Below are positions 1 to 12,142 of a DNA stretch of 64,000 bases, in pieces. The notes beneath the pieces were generated by a model. The model did not search any database. It was not told the origin of the DNA and saw nothing but the letters and a program-made list of their open reading frames with translations. The position numbers were made by a program, and so were the translations under genes. Source of the DNA: Macquaria australasica (Eukaryota; Chordata; Actinopteri; Centrarchiformes; Percichthyidae); contig SEMN01000010.1 in NCBI GenBank assembly GCA_005408345.1, positions 1,409,501 through 1,473,500 of the forward strand, written 5' to 3'. Position 1 is the stretch's first letter. Each line of letters starts with the position of its first letter.

Positions 1-1400
1 AAATTACATGCTACGCTACAACTCTGCTGGCACAGTTTTTGAGCATGCTGGACATTTAAGAAATCTGTTCTCACTTTTGTCAGCCTTATTGAACTCTCAA
101 AGGGGAATTGCAGTTCAAATTTACAAGATTAAGATATCTGTAAGATCTGTGTGCTGATAGTTGAGCTTTCCCCTCTCCATTCCCCTCGCAAGTGCCCCCA
201 CCAATCCAGTAGGAGTTTCTAAGCTAGCGAAGGACAAATTGCTGGCTTCCCAACCGTGAACACGACCAGTTGTGTTTGTTGGAACTCACGACCAAGCCAG
301 AGCTACCACAACCAGGATTCAAACCCTTTATGGTGGGTGCCCCCTCCACCAAGTGTTTCTGACTTGTAGAGGTTCACTCTTAAACAATCTTAGTGTCAGA
401 GAAATTCTTAGAAATGCAATTATCTTTTTAAAAGCAAATTGCTTGGACTGGAAGCCTTGTAATAACATCTTTTTAACTGATTCATTGAAAGAGGTTTTTT
501 CATCCTATCAAAAACACAACAGTATATATGGAGCAGTTGTCATTAAGTAGACAGGACATGGCAACATTCAGCACAGTTAGTGGTCATGAAAAACAGATTA
601 CAGCTTCTGTGATTGTGATAAAATGCTGTTCAGACTACCAGCCAGTCAGCCGTCAGATGACTCATTCTTTTACCTGAAAACATTTTCAATAACTTCCTTA
701 CCAACATATCATTGCAGGTGACAGTTAATGGCAATTTCACAACAAGACAAAAGGCCTTTGTCTCTTCTAGAACCACTGTGAATTCATTGATTCAGCTGCA
801 CTTACATGTAGGGATGAGACAATAACCAATATAGCCATGTACTGTACTGCTCAGAGTGCTTTATGTTTGATTATCTGTCGATAATTTATGCAGGATTCAT
901 TTTAGCAGTAGCGATAGTGATAGAATAGAATGACTGCCGGCAATAGTGATAAATAAAGCAATATTATGCACAAGACATTTCTGTGGTGCTGAAAATTCAG
1001 CCATGGTGGACCGCCACAACCGAACAAATGTAATTGATTTTTTTCTGCACACATTCACCTTGAGAATTTGAGTGGCAGCCTTGTAGCTTGTCTACCTTTG
1101 TCTCCCGTTGTTAGTCATTTTAAAGCGCATGTAAGATGCGTTGCATTTCTTTACCTTGCACTGGAAAAGGCATTGCTTGCTTCGATTATTTGTGTTGGAA
1201 ATGTGATGTACACACAAACTGCAACTACAGCAAGTGCTTGCAGCTCTTCACCAACTCCCTTTTCTAAAACCAAACCACCAACAAAAATCAGATTTAAACC
1301 AACTTCTAACCTCGATTTGGGTAAACCAACCATTTAAACTTATACATTTGTTCATACTTTCTCACCCTAAAGTTCAAATGGCCAAAAATACTACATACCA
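1..1400. other. Non-coding stretch, nothing recognised
   Basis: I see no splice-bounded exon, RNA gene or named repeat here. A 92-codon open frame at 272-550 on the plus strand has no recognisable domain and looks like chance. The base composition is AT-rich, like the rest of the window. Confidence 0.5.
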
Positions 1401-1410
1401 TATTCAGCTG

Positions 1411-1475
1411 GTCAGTGTGGCTCAGTTGGCTTGATCATTTTTATTGGCAGGAACCCCAGTTCAGTCTCTGGTTTG
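1411..1475 (+). repeat. Possible tRNA-derived SINE head
   Basis: TGGCTCAGTTGGC (1418-1430) matches a pol III A-box. About 30 bases downstream, GTTCAGTCTC (1459-1468) is a degenerate B-box, a spacing like that of a tRNA gene. No clear cloverleaf or 3' tail is visible. It could be a decayed SINE or a coincidence. Confidence 0.3.
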
Positions 1476-1545
1476 CGGTGCTTCTAACTTTGGCGGACGC
1501 CTTTTCGAACACAGTGCTCACAATGTTCTTTAAACAATAAAGAGG

Positions 1546-2324
1546 CTAAGAGTTTTCCAAAAAAGTAAAGTTTCTAAAAACATTGTTGTACCCATAACAA
1601 ATGCTATCTTGGTAACATTCAAAGCTTATTTGTTCCTTGTAGGTACAAAACATTTCTCTTAGTTTGTCACTAAGTAATATAGCTCCAGTATTACTGTGAA
1701 AACTAAAACAACATTTCTGTGCTGAGCACTTCATTTGCTTAAAAGTTTTATCTGCACCTTTTATTTCATTTTATTTTTAAATATTCATCTCCCCTGCTGA
1801 ATAATATTGGTTTTGCTACTGGAAACACTTTATTTCCATGGAAATCATTACATTTGATCTATTCTGCTCTAATTTAGAGGGATCCACCACATTTATATGG
1901 CCCTTGTAATCCAGATCCTGGGTGCCCAAGTTTGTCATTGTGTGAAATATCAGGCATCAGTCTCAATGGAATAAAATAACCCTAGGACTTAAAATACAGT
2001 AGTTAACTTCATACTATACTTGAAAGAGGTAGACAGGCAGAGAAAAACCGGGTTCTGAGCTAAAACTGACTAAAAATGTCACAGAACCTCCTCTGAGAAA
2101 TGCAACTCAGTGAGCATTTAAGACGGATTCTGCAATTGCATGATGAGTCACATAAAACTCAATTCAGTACCAAAGACTTTTTTGAATTCAACTGTACTGT
2201 TGAACCATACTCTGTCCTATCAGCATCATGTCTTTGAAATGTCTTCAAAAACCCTGCACTTTGCCAAGAACAGAAATTCACTTAGTAGAGTACTTGCTAA
2301 ACGCTACAAGCATTACAAACATTG

Positions 2325-2325
<1 letters not shown>
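1546..2325. other. Non-coding stretch, nothing recognised
   Basis: There are only short chance open frames (62 codons minus strand, 61 codons plus strand). No repeat boundary was identified. Confidence 0.5.

Positions 2326-2362
<37 letters not shown>
2326..2362. repeat. (TG)n microsatellite
   Basis: About 18 uninterrupted TG units. This is a simple sequence repeat typical of fish genomes and is likely to be length-polymorphic. Confidence 0.95.
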
Positions 2363-2363
<1 letters not shown>

Positions 2364-5300
2364 GAATTTGCAGCACTATTATGAAGGCAGTGTGTTATAA
2401 GCAGAGGAGGTGAAAGCATGGTACTCCAGAATCCTCTGGGAACCATTACTGGCATCGCTGATGCAGGAAATAGATTCAATGTAGAAAATAATACCCTTGA
2501 ATAATTAATTAGATGAGTTTTAAATCAACAGCAAACACACTGACTGCATAAAGGGAGCAGGTAAAATTCCAAGTGTTCTTTAAGAATGCTTTTAGATGCT
2601 TGTGAAACTTAAAGATAATCAATAGTAAGCTGAGGGTATGTGGTTAAACTTAATGATACACTTTTAAAGTCTATAAATCATGCTCCTACTGCATTTGCTC
2701 CATGTGCATAGAGGTTCAGAAAGTTACGTTTTGAGTTATAAGAAATAAGCAGGTTAAACAGTGCGTAAAATAGTATCACTTTCTAAAAAATAAAGTACAC
2801 ATTTTAGTTTTCCCGACAACAGGAAAAGTTCAATCTTCCATAATGATAACATTAACATATAACAATACCCACTGCTGAGGTTATTTCCTAGAGAACTGTG
2901 ATCCACTGATGATAAAAATATATAGTTTAAACATAAATGAGGAAAGAAACCCTCCTTTACAGGGCCATAAAAGAATATTGTGTTTAAACTCTCTTTGATC
3001 TCTTCCCTCTTCCTCCCTTGACTTTTTCCATTCAGTGAGAGAAATTAGCCGGTTTATGCCAATATTTTAAATTTTAACAAAATGGATTCAGTGCAGCCGT
3101 TATCTTTGAGCAATGTCTTTGTCATCACTTGCTCTGTCTCACAAAGTGACTCCAACAAAATATGCATCTTTAAGTTAGCTGGCTTGTTAATCACTTGTCT
3201 TGCACTATTAAACCGAAGCAGCTAAATGGAATTCAGCCATCATTCACTTTATTATTTACACCTGTGCTTTTCATACTGTGACATGTCAAAATGTCTTCCA
3301 TATTGAAGGGCTATACAATGTCAAATGAAGGTTTCTATACGGTGGCCAAGAGCCACATAAGAAACACAAAAACATTCACCAATTTGATCACATGTACGTG
3401 ACATAAAGAAATGTGCTGCAGATCTAGAAAACAAAAACAAATAAAGGAACACTGCTAGCTGAACAGAACAAAACAGAACTGAACATTAAAGAAGTTTTGG
3501 CATCAGCATTTAAAAAAAAGTCCAAGTAGACAGGGAAACTCTTGAAACCTGTAGAAATCAAGTTTGTGATTACAAGTGGCTGTTACGTTCTGCTGATTTC
3601 ACCTTAGAAAATCAACAAGACACTGTAAACTTATACAGGGAGTTAGATAACACATAGGGGAGTACATTCTTTCAAATATGAATTACAAATTACAATTGCA
3701 AATTCAGTCAGTTTGAAACAAATCAGTGAACATTAATTTTTTTTTTTAACCATGCCATATGTTTTTAGATTGATATCCAACCAATGATTTTCATTACTTC
3801 TGTTATCTCTGCTTGAGGTAAGTAGTCAGTCAACAGTAAAGAAGTCAAGTGAGCATCTTTAGTTTACATTTTTGATTTTTGTTTGTCAAAGTTACACAAG
3901 TGCTACACATTAGGTTTTACAAAGAAAAGGAACATAATCCAGAAATGTATAGCATGGTTGATAGTAATATAAAGGCTGAAACATTTTTGTTGTTTTTTTT
4001 CTTTTAAGAATGTCATATTTCAACATCACACACTCTGCAACTAGTCAGTAAGACTGTCCAAAAAATGTACAAACAAAACCCACTGGATGTATAATTGAGC
4101 AGTATTTTTTGCTCTCACCCAAGAAGTTTTGTAAGTTCTCAACATTCAGTACTTTAAAAAGCCTTGGGGATGAGTGGCTAGATATTTTCAGTTCATTATT
4201 ATCCATCTATTGAGTTAGTTTAATATATATTTTTAGATTTTACTACCCAGATAACTAAAATGTATCTAGACATATGATCAGCCTACCACAGAAAGACGGT
4301 AAGACTGTCATTGACTTTCAACATCAAGCAGAGTCAGTCCCCTTTGAAGATGTTGGTGTTACTTCCCTCTGTTCATCTGAGATGTTTCTCTTGAGAATAA
4401 AACATTTTTCTTTTAAAGAAAAACAAAGCTAATCTTCGCAAAACCAGGTCCCAGTGATCAGGGACAGGAAGGTCCAGTGGGATTAGGGATTGAATGAAGA
4501 AAACAATTAGACTGAATGACTGACTGATTCCTTTCTAACCAGCAGCCTGAGAAACAGTTGTAATCTTTGTGAGACGTCTTTGTTGAATATTGAATCGTCA
4601 GTGATGGATGACTTATGAGAATAGTCAGTTTGACAGTATAAACAATACCAAGAAAATGGAATACATCTGATTCCAAAATGTACCAAGACATCTCTCGAAG
4701 GTGCATACAAATATAATCTGTCCACACAAGTACATTTCTTTAGTTTTTATGTTGTAGAGCTATTTGGCTTCTTGTCTGGCTTTGGCTACGTGTTTAACTG
4801 TGTATATTGGTGCATTTGCCAATAATATAAGCAATGGAAAATCATAACATGGCGATATTGGTTGATCAGAGAGAAAATGTCCACAAATTAAATTTGTGTT
4901 TCAGTTATTTTCTTGAATAACCAAGTGGATAATGATGTTCTGCCATCCTCTTGGGCATCTTGGATCGTTAGTGTTACTGTGCTAAAGGTCCAGAGAAGAT
5001 TGCACTGCAAACGCAATTCACCCAATTTTTGCACCTTAGTTTCTTAAACTGAGAGTGCAAAATTTGCCTCACTTTAAAATGGATGTAATTCAAGAGGGTA
5101 ATACCTGAGACAATCATGAAATGCCATCATGACCTGTACTGCAGTTGAAAGACCTGCCTCCTGAATCCCTCTGAAAACCCTCTCCCTACTCCCTACCTCT
5201 TTCTCACAGCAATCATAGCATTTATTCTGATGCAGTTTTCATGCCAGTTTTCAAAAAGGTTGTCTTTGTTTTATAATGTGTAGTATTTATCTGGAAGAGT

Positions 5301-8300
5301 TGGTGTTGTTAGTGTCGGTGAATTGGGCACAATCTTTAAGTACATGGCCCCTTCTTCAAATAAAAATAGTTTGTGAGATTTAATTTCCATTTGGGAAGGG
5401 AATCGAGAATCAGTACTGTGGGACTTGAACTATGGCAGACAAAAAAAGATTTTCACAAGCAGGTTGGAGTTGGTATATTTGGACTTTGCATCATGTTTTG
5501 CGCTTCTAGTAATTTGGTTTCAGCTGTCTCTTTCCCGGAAAGTACATGGAGAGCAAATTCATGATTATATTTTCAATGTGCCTCTCTCTGCATATATTTA
5601 TAGTAATTTAAGATGAGTCTTGCAGGGGGGCAATGTAATTCATCAAATCCATCATTTCATTACTGTGGACAGACATGAAAATATTAATTAGCTGGGTGTT
5701 ATAATTTTGCAAAACTAATTATATAGAAAGAACATGGTTTTTCAGTCTATTTGGGATGATAAGAGGTAAAACCCTGGCTGCTACTGCTCAGCTAGTTCAG
5801 GGTAATTTTGTAGCATTATGGAGAAACTCAAATCAAGTGAGATTAAAAAATCATTATCACTGTTTAATGAACATCCATTGTCATCCTGTGATTTTAATAT
5901 TTATACATTGCGGCAGTAATAAACAAACACTAAGAAGATTACAGATCATTTTTTTCTATTTTGCTGCCTTGTCTAACAGACCGTGTTATAGTGTATGCTC
6001 ATGACCACTGATGGCTTGACATTATTGAATAAAGTATACAATGGAGTGTAAAAATGAAGCTGCACATCTTGTCTATATACAAATATGCTGTGTTTGTCAC
6101 AAATTTGCATCCGATAACCAAAAAAAGTGATAATCATGTTGGTGAATGAGCTGATATCAGTAATGGCATGGAAATGTTGCAGCAGTCAAGCTACAAATAA
6201 TATTAAGAAATAATGATAATTGAAAGTTTTAAGTGAAATGATTTATCATAGACTTTTAACATGTTTTAAAACTCACTGGTTTGGTCTAGGAGAAAGTCTT
6301 TCCCTGAAACAGAATTGACATGTCATCTAGATGTAAGTAGACTGCTCACTTGGTGTTTGTAGACAACAGAGTTAAATCCCTAATCTGCGATGACACAGAG
6401 ATAGCCTTGGGCTTTATCAGGAACAATTAGAGGGAGACTGAATTTTTTTTAACTCAATTAACAACTCTGAAATGAGTGCAGCAGAAAGTGCATTTTCACA
6501 AATCCGGAGTTAACACACCAAGATAAACTGCTTGTGAATTATTTAAGGAGGATTTCTTTCAGTTTTAATATTGCTTGCCTTGAAGAAAACCATAAAAGGT
6601 CATTATGGAGGCCTTTGGGGAATTTAAAAATAATTTCAACAAAACAACGTGCTCTGGACATTGAATTAATGTGGATTATTTCATCGCAACAATGGCCAGT
6701 GAAGGAGGCAGCATCCCTTGTTACTGCATTCAGTTAACTTCGTTTCCTGATGCAAAAATTCGAGTACAACTATATGCTTTATGCAGAGCTTTATAGCAAT
6801 AAAATAATAGAACGAAGAGGAATATTAGGAAGATGTTAGAAAGACACGTTAAGGCAATCTTTATCATGAAATCTGTATAGACTATCCCAGCTTGAGCACA
6901 GTTTCTATTAAAATGCTTTCTTTATTCATCATGTTTTGGCCTGTGCAAAGATGAAAGACGTTTTGAGAGACAGAGACCTGGAAATTAAATTGTAGGCATG
7001 AGTTAAACTTTGAAGTGTTAATTAAAGCCACCTAGGCTTGTGCTTAGCAGGTCTGTATATACAGTATGTGAAGCTAACCAATACAAAAGATGACAAGAAG
7101 TCTCTATAAAAAATTGTAATAGTGCTAGAAAGACCCTTTTGTATTCTTTCCATGATATTAAGTTTTAAAGGTAGAATGATTATTTACAGAATTATTGTTG
7201 TATTGTGTTTGGAGTGTGGGTCATGTGGAGAAGGTTGTTGTTGAGGTTGCATGCAGTGTTAAGGTTCCTTTTGTCTTTGCTTAGTTGTGTTGGGCAGAGA
7301 TGAGCGAGAAAACATGCTTTGTCTGGTTTTATTAAAAGTTCGACAAATGTACACACAGCATGACACATCCAGACATGAGCGCTGAATGCTTCCTAACACC
7401 CGTGATGTTTATAGCACTTGGATCAGAGACAGTCAGCATTGGCCCCCAGTTAAGTGAGTTGACAATACACCCAGATACTTATGAGTTGACCTGAGTTATA
7501 GCTTGGTTGTGGATGACCACTTTCTTGTGATCTAAGGTTAAAAAAACATCTTCTGTCATCTTTCCATTCGAAACAAGTTGGTTAGAATCCCACCAATGCA
7601 TTCATCTCTCAACTTCAAAATGATAAGCTGATGCATTGCCATCATAATGCAATAGTCCAAGAATGGCTCATTATCAGTACGGTTGGTAGCTCCCTTTAGT
7701 AAAGCACTTTGCAATGTAAACTGATAGCATGTTGATGAAGGGTCTCAAACAGTGTTTCCCACAAATACATCTGTTGTTGCAGTGTTAATACAGTAGTGCC
7801 ACTGACTCGGTGTCTGATGCAGGAATGCTGTCACTGTTACTGCTCCCATTTGTCGCTACAGCCTGAGTTGACAATTTAACTTATCTGACTTGGCACATAG
7901 TGTGGCCATAGCAACCACAGGAACCTACTAAAACTACTACTTCTACTACTACTGCTGACATAGGAGTACCCTGCATTATATCACACTTCACCAGTGCAGC
8001 ACAAAAACATCAGTGGAAAGGATGTTGGCCTTTGAGCAATATCACTTTAAAAGTTGAGCTTTCTTGTATGGGCCAATAAATGTTTTTTCACTTTAGACAT
8101 TTTGGCATGTCACATTAGGAAAATCATGTGTGTAAATAATACAATTAATGACGGCTGAATTCCATTTAGCTTTCAGGGTTCTGGTATTGTTCATGCTGGC
8201 TCACTGTCACACTGTTGTGTCTTTGATGTAATATTAAATATCGAAACTTGTTATCTTTCAATGTAAAAATACCAACATAAACGTAATAACTGTTAGTGAC

Positions 8301-8430
8301 GTTGCCTGCCAATCAAAATAAAAAAAAAACACCAACAGTTAGGTGGTGGAGCTAGTGCTAGCCACCCACTGTCTCGAAGCACCTTCACCTCTTTATGTCT
8401 CCCTGACATGCTCTTCAGCCCCTCTATGTT
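2363..8430. other. 6 kb non-coding stretch upstream of the ASIC exon
   Basis: No open frame longer than 89 codons exists and none resembles a known domain. Short A or T runs occur (for example near 3738 and 8320). No terminal inverted repeats or target duplications were found by eye. It may hold distal regulatory DNA for the channel gene, but nothing in the sequence proves this. Confidence 0.5.
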
Positions 8431-8552
8431 CATTCATTCATTTATCCATTGAGGTTTAATGCTTGCAGGGTAACTGGGAGTGGAGGATGGAGTCTGTTCC
8501 AGATTGCATCAGTAAACACCCTGAACAGGTTGCCAGTGTATGTCAGAGACTA
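8431..8552 (+). repeat. Diverged teleost interspersed repeat fragment
   Basis: The pattern 'CAGGGTAACTGGGAGTGG' followed by 'ACACCCTGAACAGGTTGCCA' resembles a widespread fish repeat whose consensus reads roughly 'gggctggagcctatcccagc ... acaccctggacaggtcgccag'. The copy is short and old, and its class cannot be fixed from this fragment. Confidence 0.45.
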
Positions 8553-9771
8553 GGTTTTAACAATGAATCATTTTTATATTGAAATCCTGACTTGAAAGAG
8601 TGCAATTTTCAGATCACAAGTGCTGTAATTTTATTAAATAGGCCTTAAGCCATGAAAGCATTTAGTATGTGGAGTTTACATTTTCTCAGAGCCAGTTTGC
8701 TCATGAGAAAATGTCAACTCCACATAGAATGGATAAAACCATGTTGTCTTTGGGAATGTGTGTAAGTAACCATGGTGGATAGTTTCTGCTGCTGTATGGG
8801 TCTGTCATTACCTTGACTAATATATTGCCTCGTCTTGGCAACAGACAATGTGAGCAGTGTTTCTCTCAGTCTTCTGATTGGCTGTGATGATCTTGGTTAC
8901 TTGTTAGTAGCTGTATTGTGTGGCATTGTGCTCTGATTTTAGATCGAGTTACAGCAGTAAATCTAATAAACATTATGGAACAACTTTTAGTGTTGTGTAT
9001 CTGTAGATGCAGAAGAAGTGGAGGTGATCTGCATTTTTCTTTTGTAAATATATTTTTTGTCATGTTTTTGCTACAGCGAGAGTGGACTGTATTTGTCTTT
9101 ATTTGATTTTCTGTGTATTAGCTTTCCACTTGCAGTCTTTTGTTTTTTGTTTTCAAGTTCACCCTGAATAAAATGCTTTTCTTTGAGAAGTCATTTAACT
9201 GCAGTGTACAGTATACTGACCTAATTTGGGGACTGACACCTGCACTTATGTGATGCCCTTATTCCCCTAGAAGGTGGCAGGGGCCGTAACACACAAACAC
9301 ACACACATGTAGGCATTGGTAGTTTTTTGTTGATGCATTTTTAGTCCTCCACACTATTATATTGTCATTGTTTTCAGAGAAGACAATTACAACACAAATG
9401 TGTTTTGCTGTAGTGCTTTCAAGCTAAAACTACATTTTGAATCCTCAAATTTATTGCTGCTGTGGCAGAGGAATTAAACCTAATTGTCGATCAGTGAACC
9501 TTTATCATGCCTCTTTATCAAGACCAGTGGGGACAAGTTTCATTAGAAATTCCCCACTCTCTCTCAGATAAAAGAAAGCTTTTAATGGGAGCTTTCATTA
9601 ACTTCCATTTTGCATGAACTTTGCTTTTATTTTTGTCTAATGGGCTACATAGATTTGAACTTGGCTTCCTGTTTGTGTGAGATGGATAGTTGATGAAAAA
9701 GGTTTTTTTTTTATGGATAGACATAATGCATTTGAATGGAAATGCCCTCCTTCTTTGTTTCCTGCCTCGCC
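8553..9771. other. Non-coding stretch before the ASIC exon
   Basis: No coding signal. A pyrimidine-rich tract ending in CAG (about 9748-9774) looks like a splice acceptor. If it is used, a 5' untranslated exon could lie further upstream and join at 9775, just before the ASIC start codon. Confidence 0.4.
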
Positions 9772-9781
9772 CAGTGTTTCC

Positions 9782-9789
9782 TATAAAAG
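9782..9789 (+). promoter_or_regulatory. TATA-like box upstream of the ASIC exon
   Basis: TATAAAAG lies 35 bases before the first ATG (9817) and 41 bases before the second (9823). If functional, transcription would start at about 9810-9820, leaving almost no 5' leader for the first ATG and only a few bases for the second. That makes a true core promoter possible but doubtful. The nearby acceptor-like CAG at 9772-9774 supports the alternative of an upstream leader exon. Confidence 0.3.
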
Positions 9790-9816
9790 CCCACAGATTC
9801 CATTTTAGTTTGTTAG

Positions 9817-10437
9817 ATGATTATGAGCTGCACAACAACACATTCACTTTTCGGGGCCTGGGGTGAAACTGACCCAGTGTCACTCCCCTGCCCAAACCAT
9901 TCCCACACTAATCCAGAGGATGGGAGTTTGCAGCAGTTTGCCAGAAATTCCTCTCTACATGGTCTGGTGCATGTCGTCAGCAAGGGATCCTCTCGAGTCC
10001 AGCATGGCCTCTGGACCTTTGCTTTCATTGGGTGTCTCAGCTTCTTCGTCTACCACAGCATTAGCGGGATCGTGTACTACTTTCAGTTCTCTCATGTCAC
10101 CAAGCTTGAAGAAAATGTGGCGCAAGAGAAAACCTTCCCTGCCTTTACATTCTGTAATATTAATCCTCTTAGAAAGTCTGCACTCACTGCCTGTGACATA
10201 GAGCATCTGAGGGAGATCTGGCATATACCTGCAGAGCATACAGAGAACATCACAAGTCCTATGTATGAGGTGAATAGGGAAAGTTTCAAATACCTCAATG
10301 GGACCAAAGCAGAGATACCATGCTGTGGCCAGTTTGACTGGAAGAGGTTATACGACCGTTCAGCTCACCGCCTGTGGGACATGGTGAAGTCTTGTCGCTT
10401 TAAGAAGGCCCACTGCACGGCTGAAGACTTTGAGTCT
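9817..10437 (+). CDS. First coding exon of an acid-sensing ion channel (ASIC, DEG/ENaC superfamily)
   Basis: The exon encodes the N-terminal 207 residues of a proton-gated sodium channel subunit, a trimeric plasma-membrane protein. Visible in order: a divergent N-terminus, then FARNSSLHG (41-49) carrying the His-Gly gating motif; a first transmembrane helix (about 65-87, starting at LWTFAF); HVTKLEE (93-99); FPAFTFCN (107-114), matching the family's FPAVTLCN signature; and DM-KSC-F (188-195). Cys113, Cys193 and Cys200 correspond to chicken ASIC1 Cys94, Cys173 and Cys180. NIT (144) and NGT (161) are potential glycosylation sites. The exon ends at TCT|GTGAGT in phase 0, where ASIC1 and ASIC2 first exons end before the conserved YGKC segment. 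A TAG directly precedes ATG 9817; ATG 9823 has the better context (A at -3). Reading through the donor meets a stop at 10462. The sequence is partial: pore helix TM2 and most of the ectodomain are missing. Subtype is unresolved: CNINPLR resembles ASIC3 and ASIC2b, while SALT..DI.HL resembles ASIC4. Family assignment is firm. Confidence 0.88.
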
Positions 10438-10443
10438 GTGAGT
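10438..10443 (+). other. Splice donor of the ASIC exon
   Basis: GTGAGT directly follows codon 207 and matches the consensus GTRAGT. It defines the end of the coding exon; the open frame continues only eight codons beyond it. Confidence 0.8.
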
Positions 10444-10664
10444 AATTTTCTCGCTTGCCTTTGAACTTAATCCTTTCAGTAGAGGTTTTGGCCTTAAGGC
10501 TCTCACAGTTGTATGGGAGATATGAATAAACCAAGAAATATGCATATAAACCACAGTGTATTGAAGAATCAAAGACTTCCCCCCCTGATTTTTTTTAACC
10601 TGGTTTCAAAGTGTGATTGGTTTCATAGGAGATGGACAATTGAGTTATAGCTCTTTTCTTCCAG

Positions 10665-10739
10665 TATAGAGGATGTGTGCATTGCCTCATTTTGGACAAG
10701 ATCACTGGGAACTATTTCATCTATGAAGACAGTAACTAG
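10665..10739 (+). other. Candidate alternative terminal exon (acceptor plus 24 codons plus stop)
   Basis: A strong pyrimidine tract ending in CAG (10651-10664) is followed by a stretch that, joined in phase 0 to the ASIC exon, stays open for 24 codons (beginning YRGCVHCLIL) and ends at TAG 10737-10739. It does not resemble the true second ASIC exon, which should encode YGKC and FNSG-type residues. If spliced, it would yield a 231-residue protein truncated before the channel pore. It may equally be a decoy acceptor in the intron. Confidence 0.2.
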
Positions 10740-11480
10740 ACATCAAAGCAAAAACCTTTTTCTGTTTGATGTCCGTGTCTTACTGTAGTATTTCTGCATC
10801 AATTCATTGTATTTATGGCTAGTGGTCTGGTCTCATACCTACCTACCATACTATAAAATGCATGTTTATGTGTGCTTTTAGCTTATTCTAGTGTACCATA
10901 GTTTCTTGTTTTCAAACTCAGCTTTTTGGTAAGCTAATTTAAAAGACCAGATTTTCAAAGACTTGTTTTCCATGCATTTTTTGCTGAGAGATGTGCATGA
11001 TATCAAACAGGCGCACCAGCCTGGGAGTTCAGTTCGCCTGTCATCTGTGGCACATCTTGCATGCAGTCACTAAAATGCCCCTCTATTCCTAATGCATTTC
11101 CATTTTAGTCAGGATTGTGCATGTAGAAGGGGATATGATATGTGTGGTTAATTGTATATTCTGCTGGATTTACTAAGGTTCATGCACTTTGCTAGGGACA
11201 GATCAGCGTGGAAACTTATCCATATCGAAAATCAGTTGCAGATTTGTATATTTGTAAGTATACTAAAGGAAAGCTGTTGTGGGGAGGAGAACATTTTATT
11301 ATTACAATTTTTATTCTGTATTCTACAGAAATCTCTACCCCAGAAAAAGAGTGAATGCACCACACAAAAAAATATGCAGGGGGGTTTCACTAAATTAGCT
11401 AAAAAAAAAAGTGTAATTGCTGAGAGCTAGAAGTTATTACTCGAGAAACTAAAAGAGGTAGTGGCAGAAGCTGGTCAGTC
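10740..11480. other. Probable intron sequence, nothing recognised
   Basis: No repeat boundaries or ASIC-like exon seen. A 92-codon open frame at 11152-11430 has no recognisable domain. Confidence 0.45.
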
Positions 11481-11555
11481 AGCTGTAGTGGGGTTTGAAC
11501 CCAAGACCTTCTTGCTGTGAGGCAACAGTCCTCACAACTAAACCACTTGTGTGCA
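11481..11555 (-). repeat. tRNA-derived SINE head fragment
   Basis: On the minus strand the order is AGTGGTTTAGTTG, then ACTGTTGCCTCACAGCAAGA, then GGTTCAAACCC. The last is a canonical pol III B-box (complement at 11491-11501), and the middle block is shared by many vertebrate tRNA-derived SINEs. The A-box is degenerate. This is a truncated, aged copy rather than a functional tRNA gene. Confidence 0.6.
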
Positions 11556-11984
11556 TGGTGACTTGCAGCCATTGAGAGACTAACAGTGAACTCTCATTCA
11601 AACCAATGAAACTCGATTGGCTGATATGGGTTGGATTTGTACCATGCCAGAGTTTCTTTCTAATTTAACATCCACATTCTACTTTGCCCATTATTTTGTA
11701 TTCTGGTGTGTAGTTTAATAAATATGTATGTAATAAGTATTGTATTTATGATTTGTTGATTTTTTTCTTTATATATGTTTCAGGAAATTATTGGAAAAGA
11801 GCGTATTTCCTTCAGACTGAATGAGCAAATAGCCATTTCAATTTTAATGGAAGATGCATTGACACTTTGCCCTGCACTTTTAAGTAAAAATTTGGCCTTC
11901 AGTTACCTTTGTCAATCAGGACAAGAGTTTAATATTCCTGTGAGTAGCTTGACACACTACTCATCCTCCACTTACTGAGTTTTC

Positions 11985-12142
11985 TTCCACTTTTTCCCTG
12001 TTAAAGGGTTCTTTTGGGGGAGTTTTTCTTCGTCTAGGGGCTTTACAATCTGTAAAGCCCCTAGACCCCTAGACCCTTGGGGCAAATTTGTGATTTGTGA
12101 TATTGGACTATATAAATAAAATTGACTGACTGACTGACTCAT
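11985..12142 (+). repeat. 3' tail of a LINE/SINE-type retroposon with (TGAC)n end
   Basis: Blocks such as GGGGCAAATTTGTGATTTG and TATATAAATAAAATTGACTG match the 3' tails of teleost L2/CR1-type retroposons, which end in short tandem units; here the units are TGAC. It contains a 16-bp perfect hairpin (12032-12066). Orientation is plus by the tail direction. Confidence 0.6.
12032..12066. repeat. Perfect 16-bp inverted repeat
   Basis: The left arm GTCTAGGGGCTTTACA (12032-12047) and right arm TGTAAAGCCCCTAGAC (12051-12066) are exact complements with a three-base loop. The right half (CCCCTAGAC) is partly repeated again directly downstream. It sits inside a retroposon tail. Confidence 0.9.

Noticed and set aside
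9782..9789. TATAAAAG as the definite promoter of the ASIC gene
   Set aside because: The implied start would leave almost no leader, and a plausible splice acceptor lies at 9772-9774. It is kept only as a low-confidence feature.
9813..10572. Minus-strand open frames of 70-94 codons across the ASIC exon
   Set aside because: They are antisense shadows of a well-supported coding exon and show no domain of their own.
11481..11555. Functional tRNA gene on the minus strand
   Set aside because: The B-box is good, but the A-box is degenerate, no cloverleaf stem could be built, and the middle block is SINE-type.
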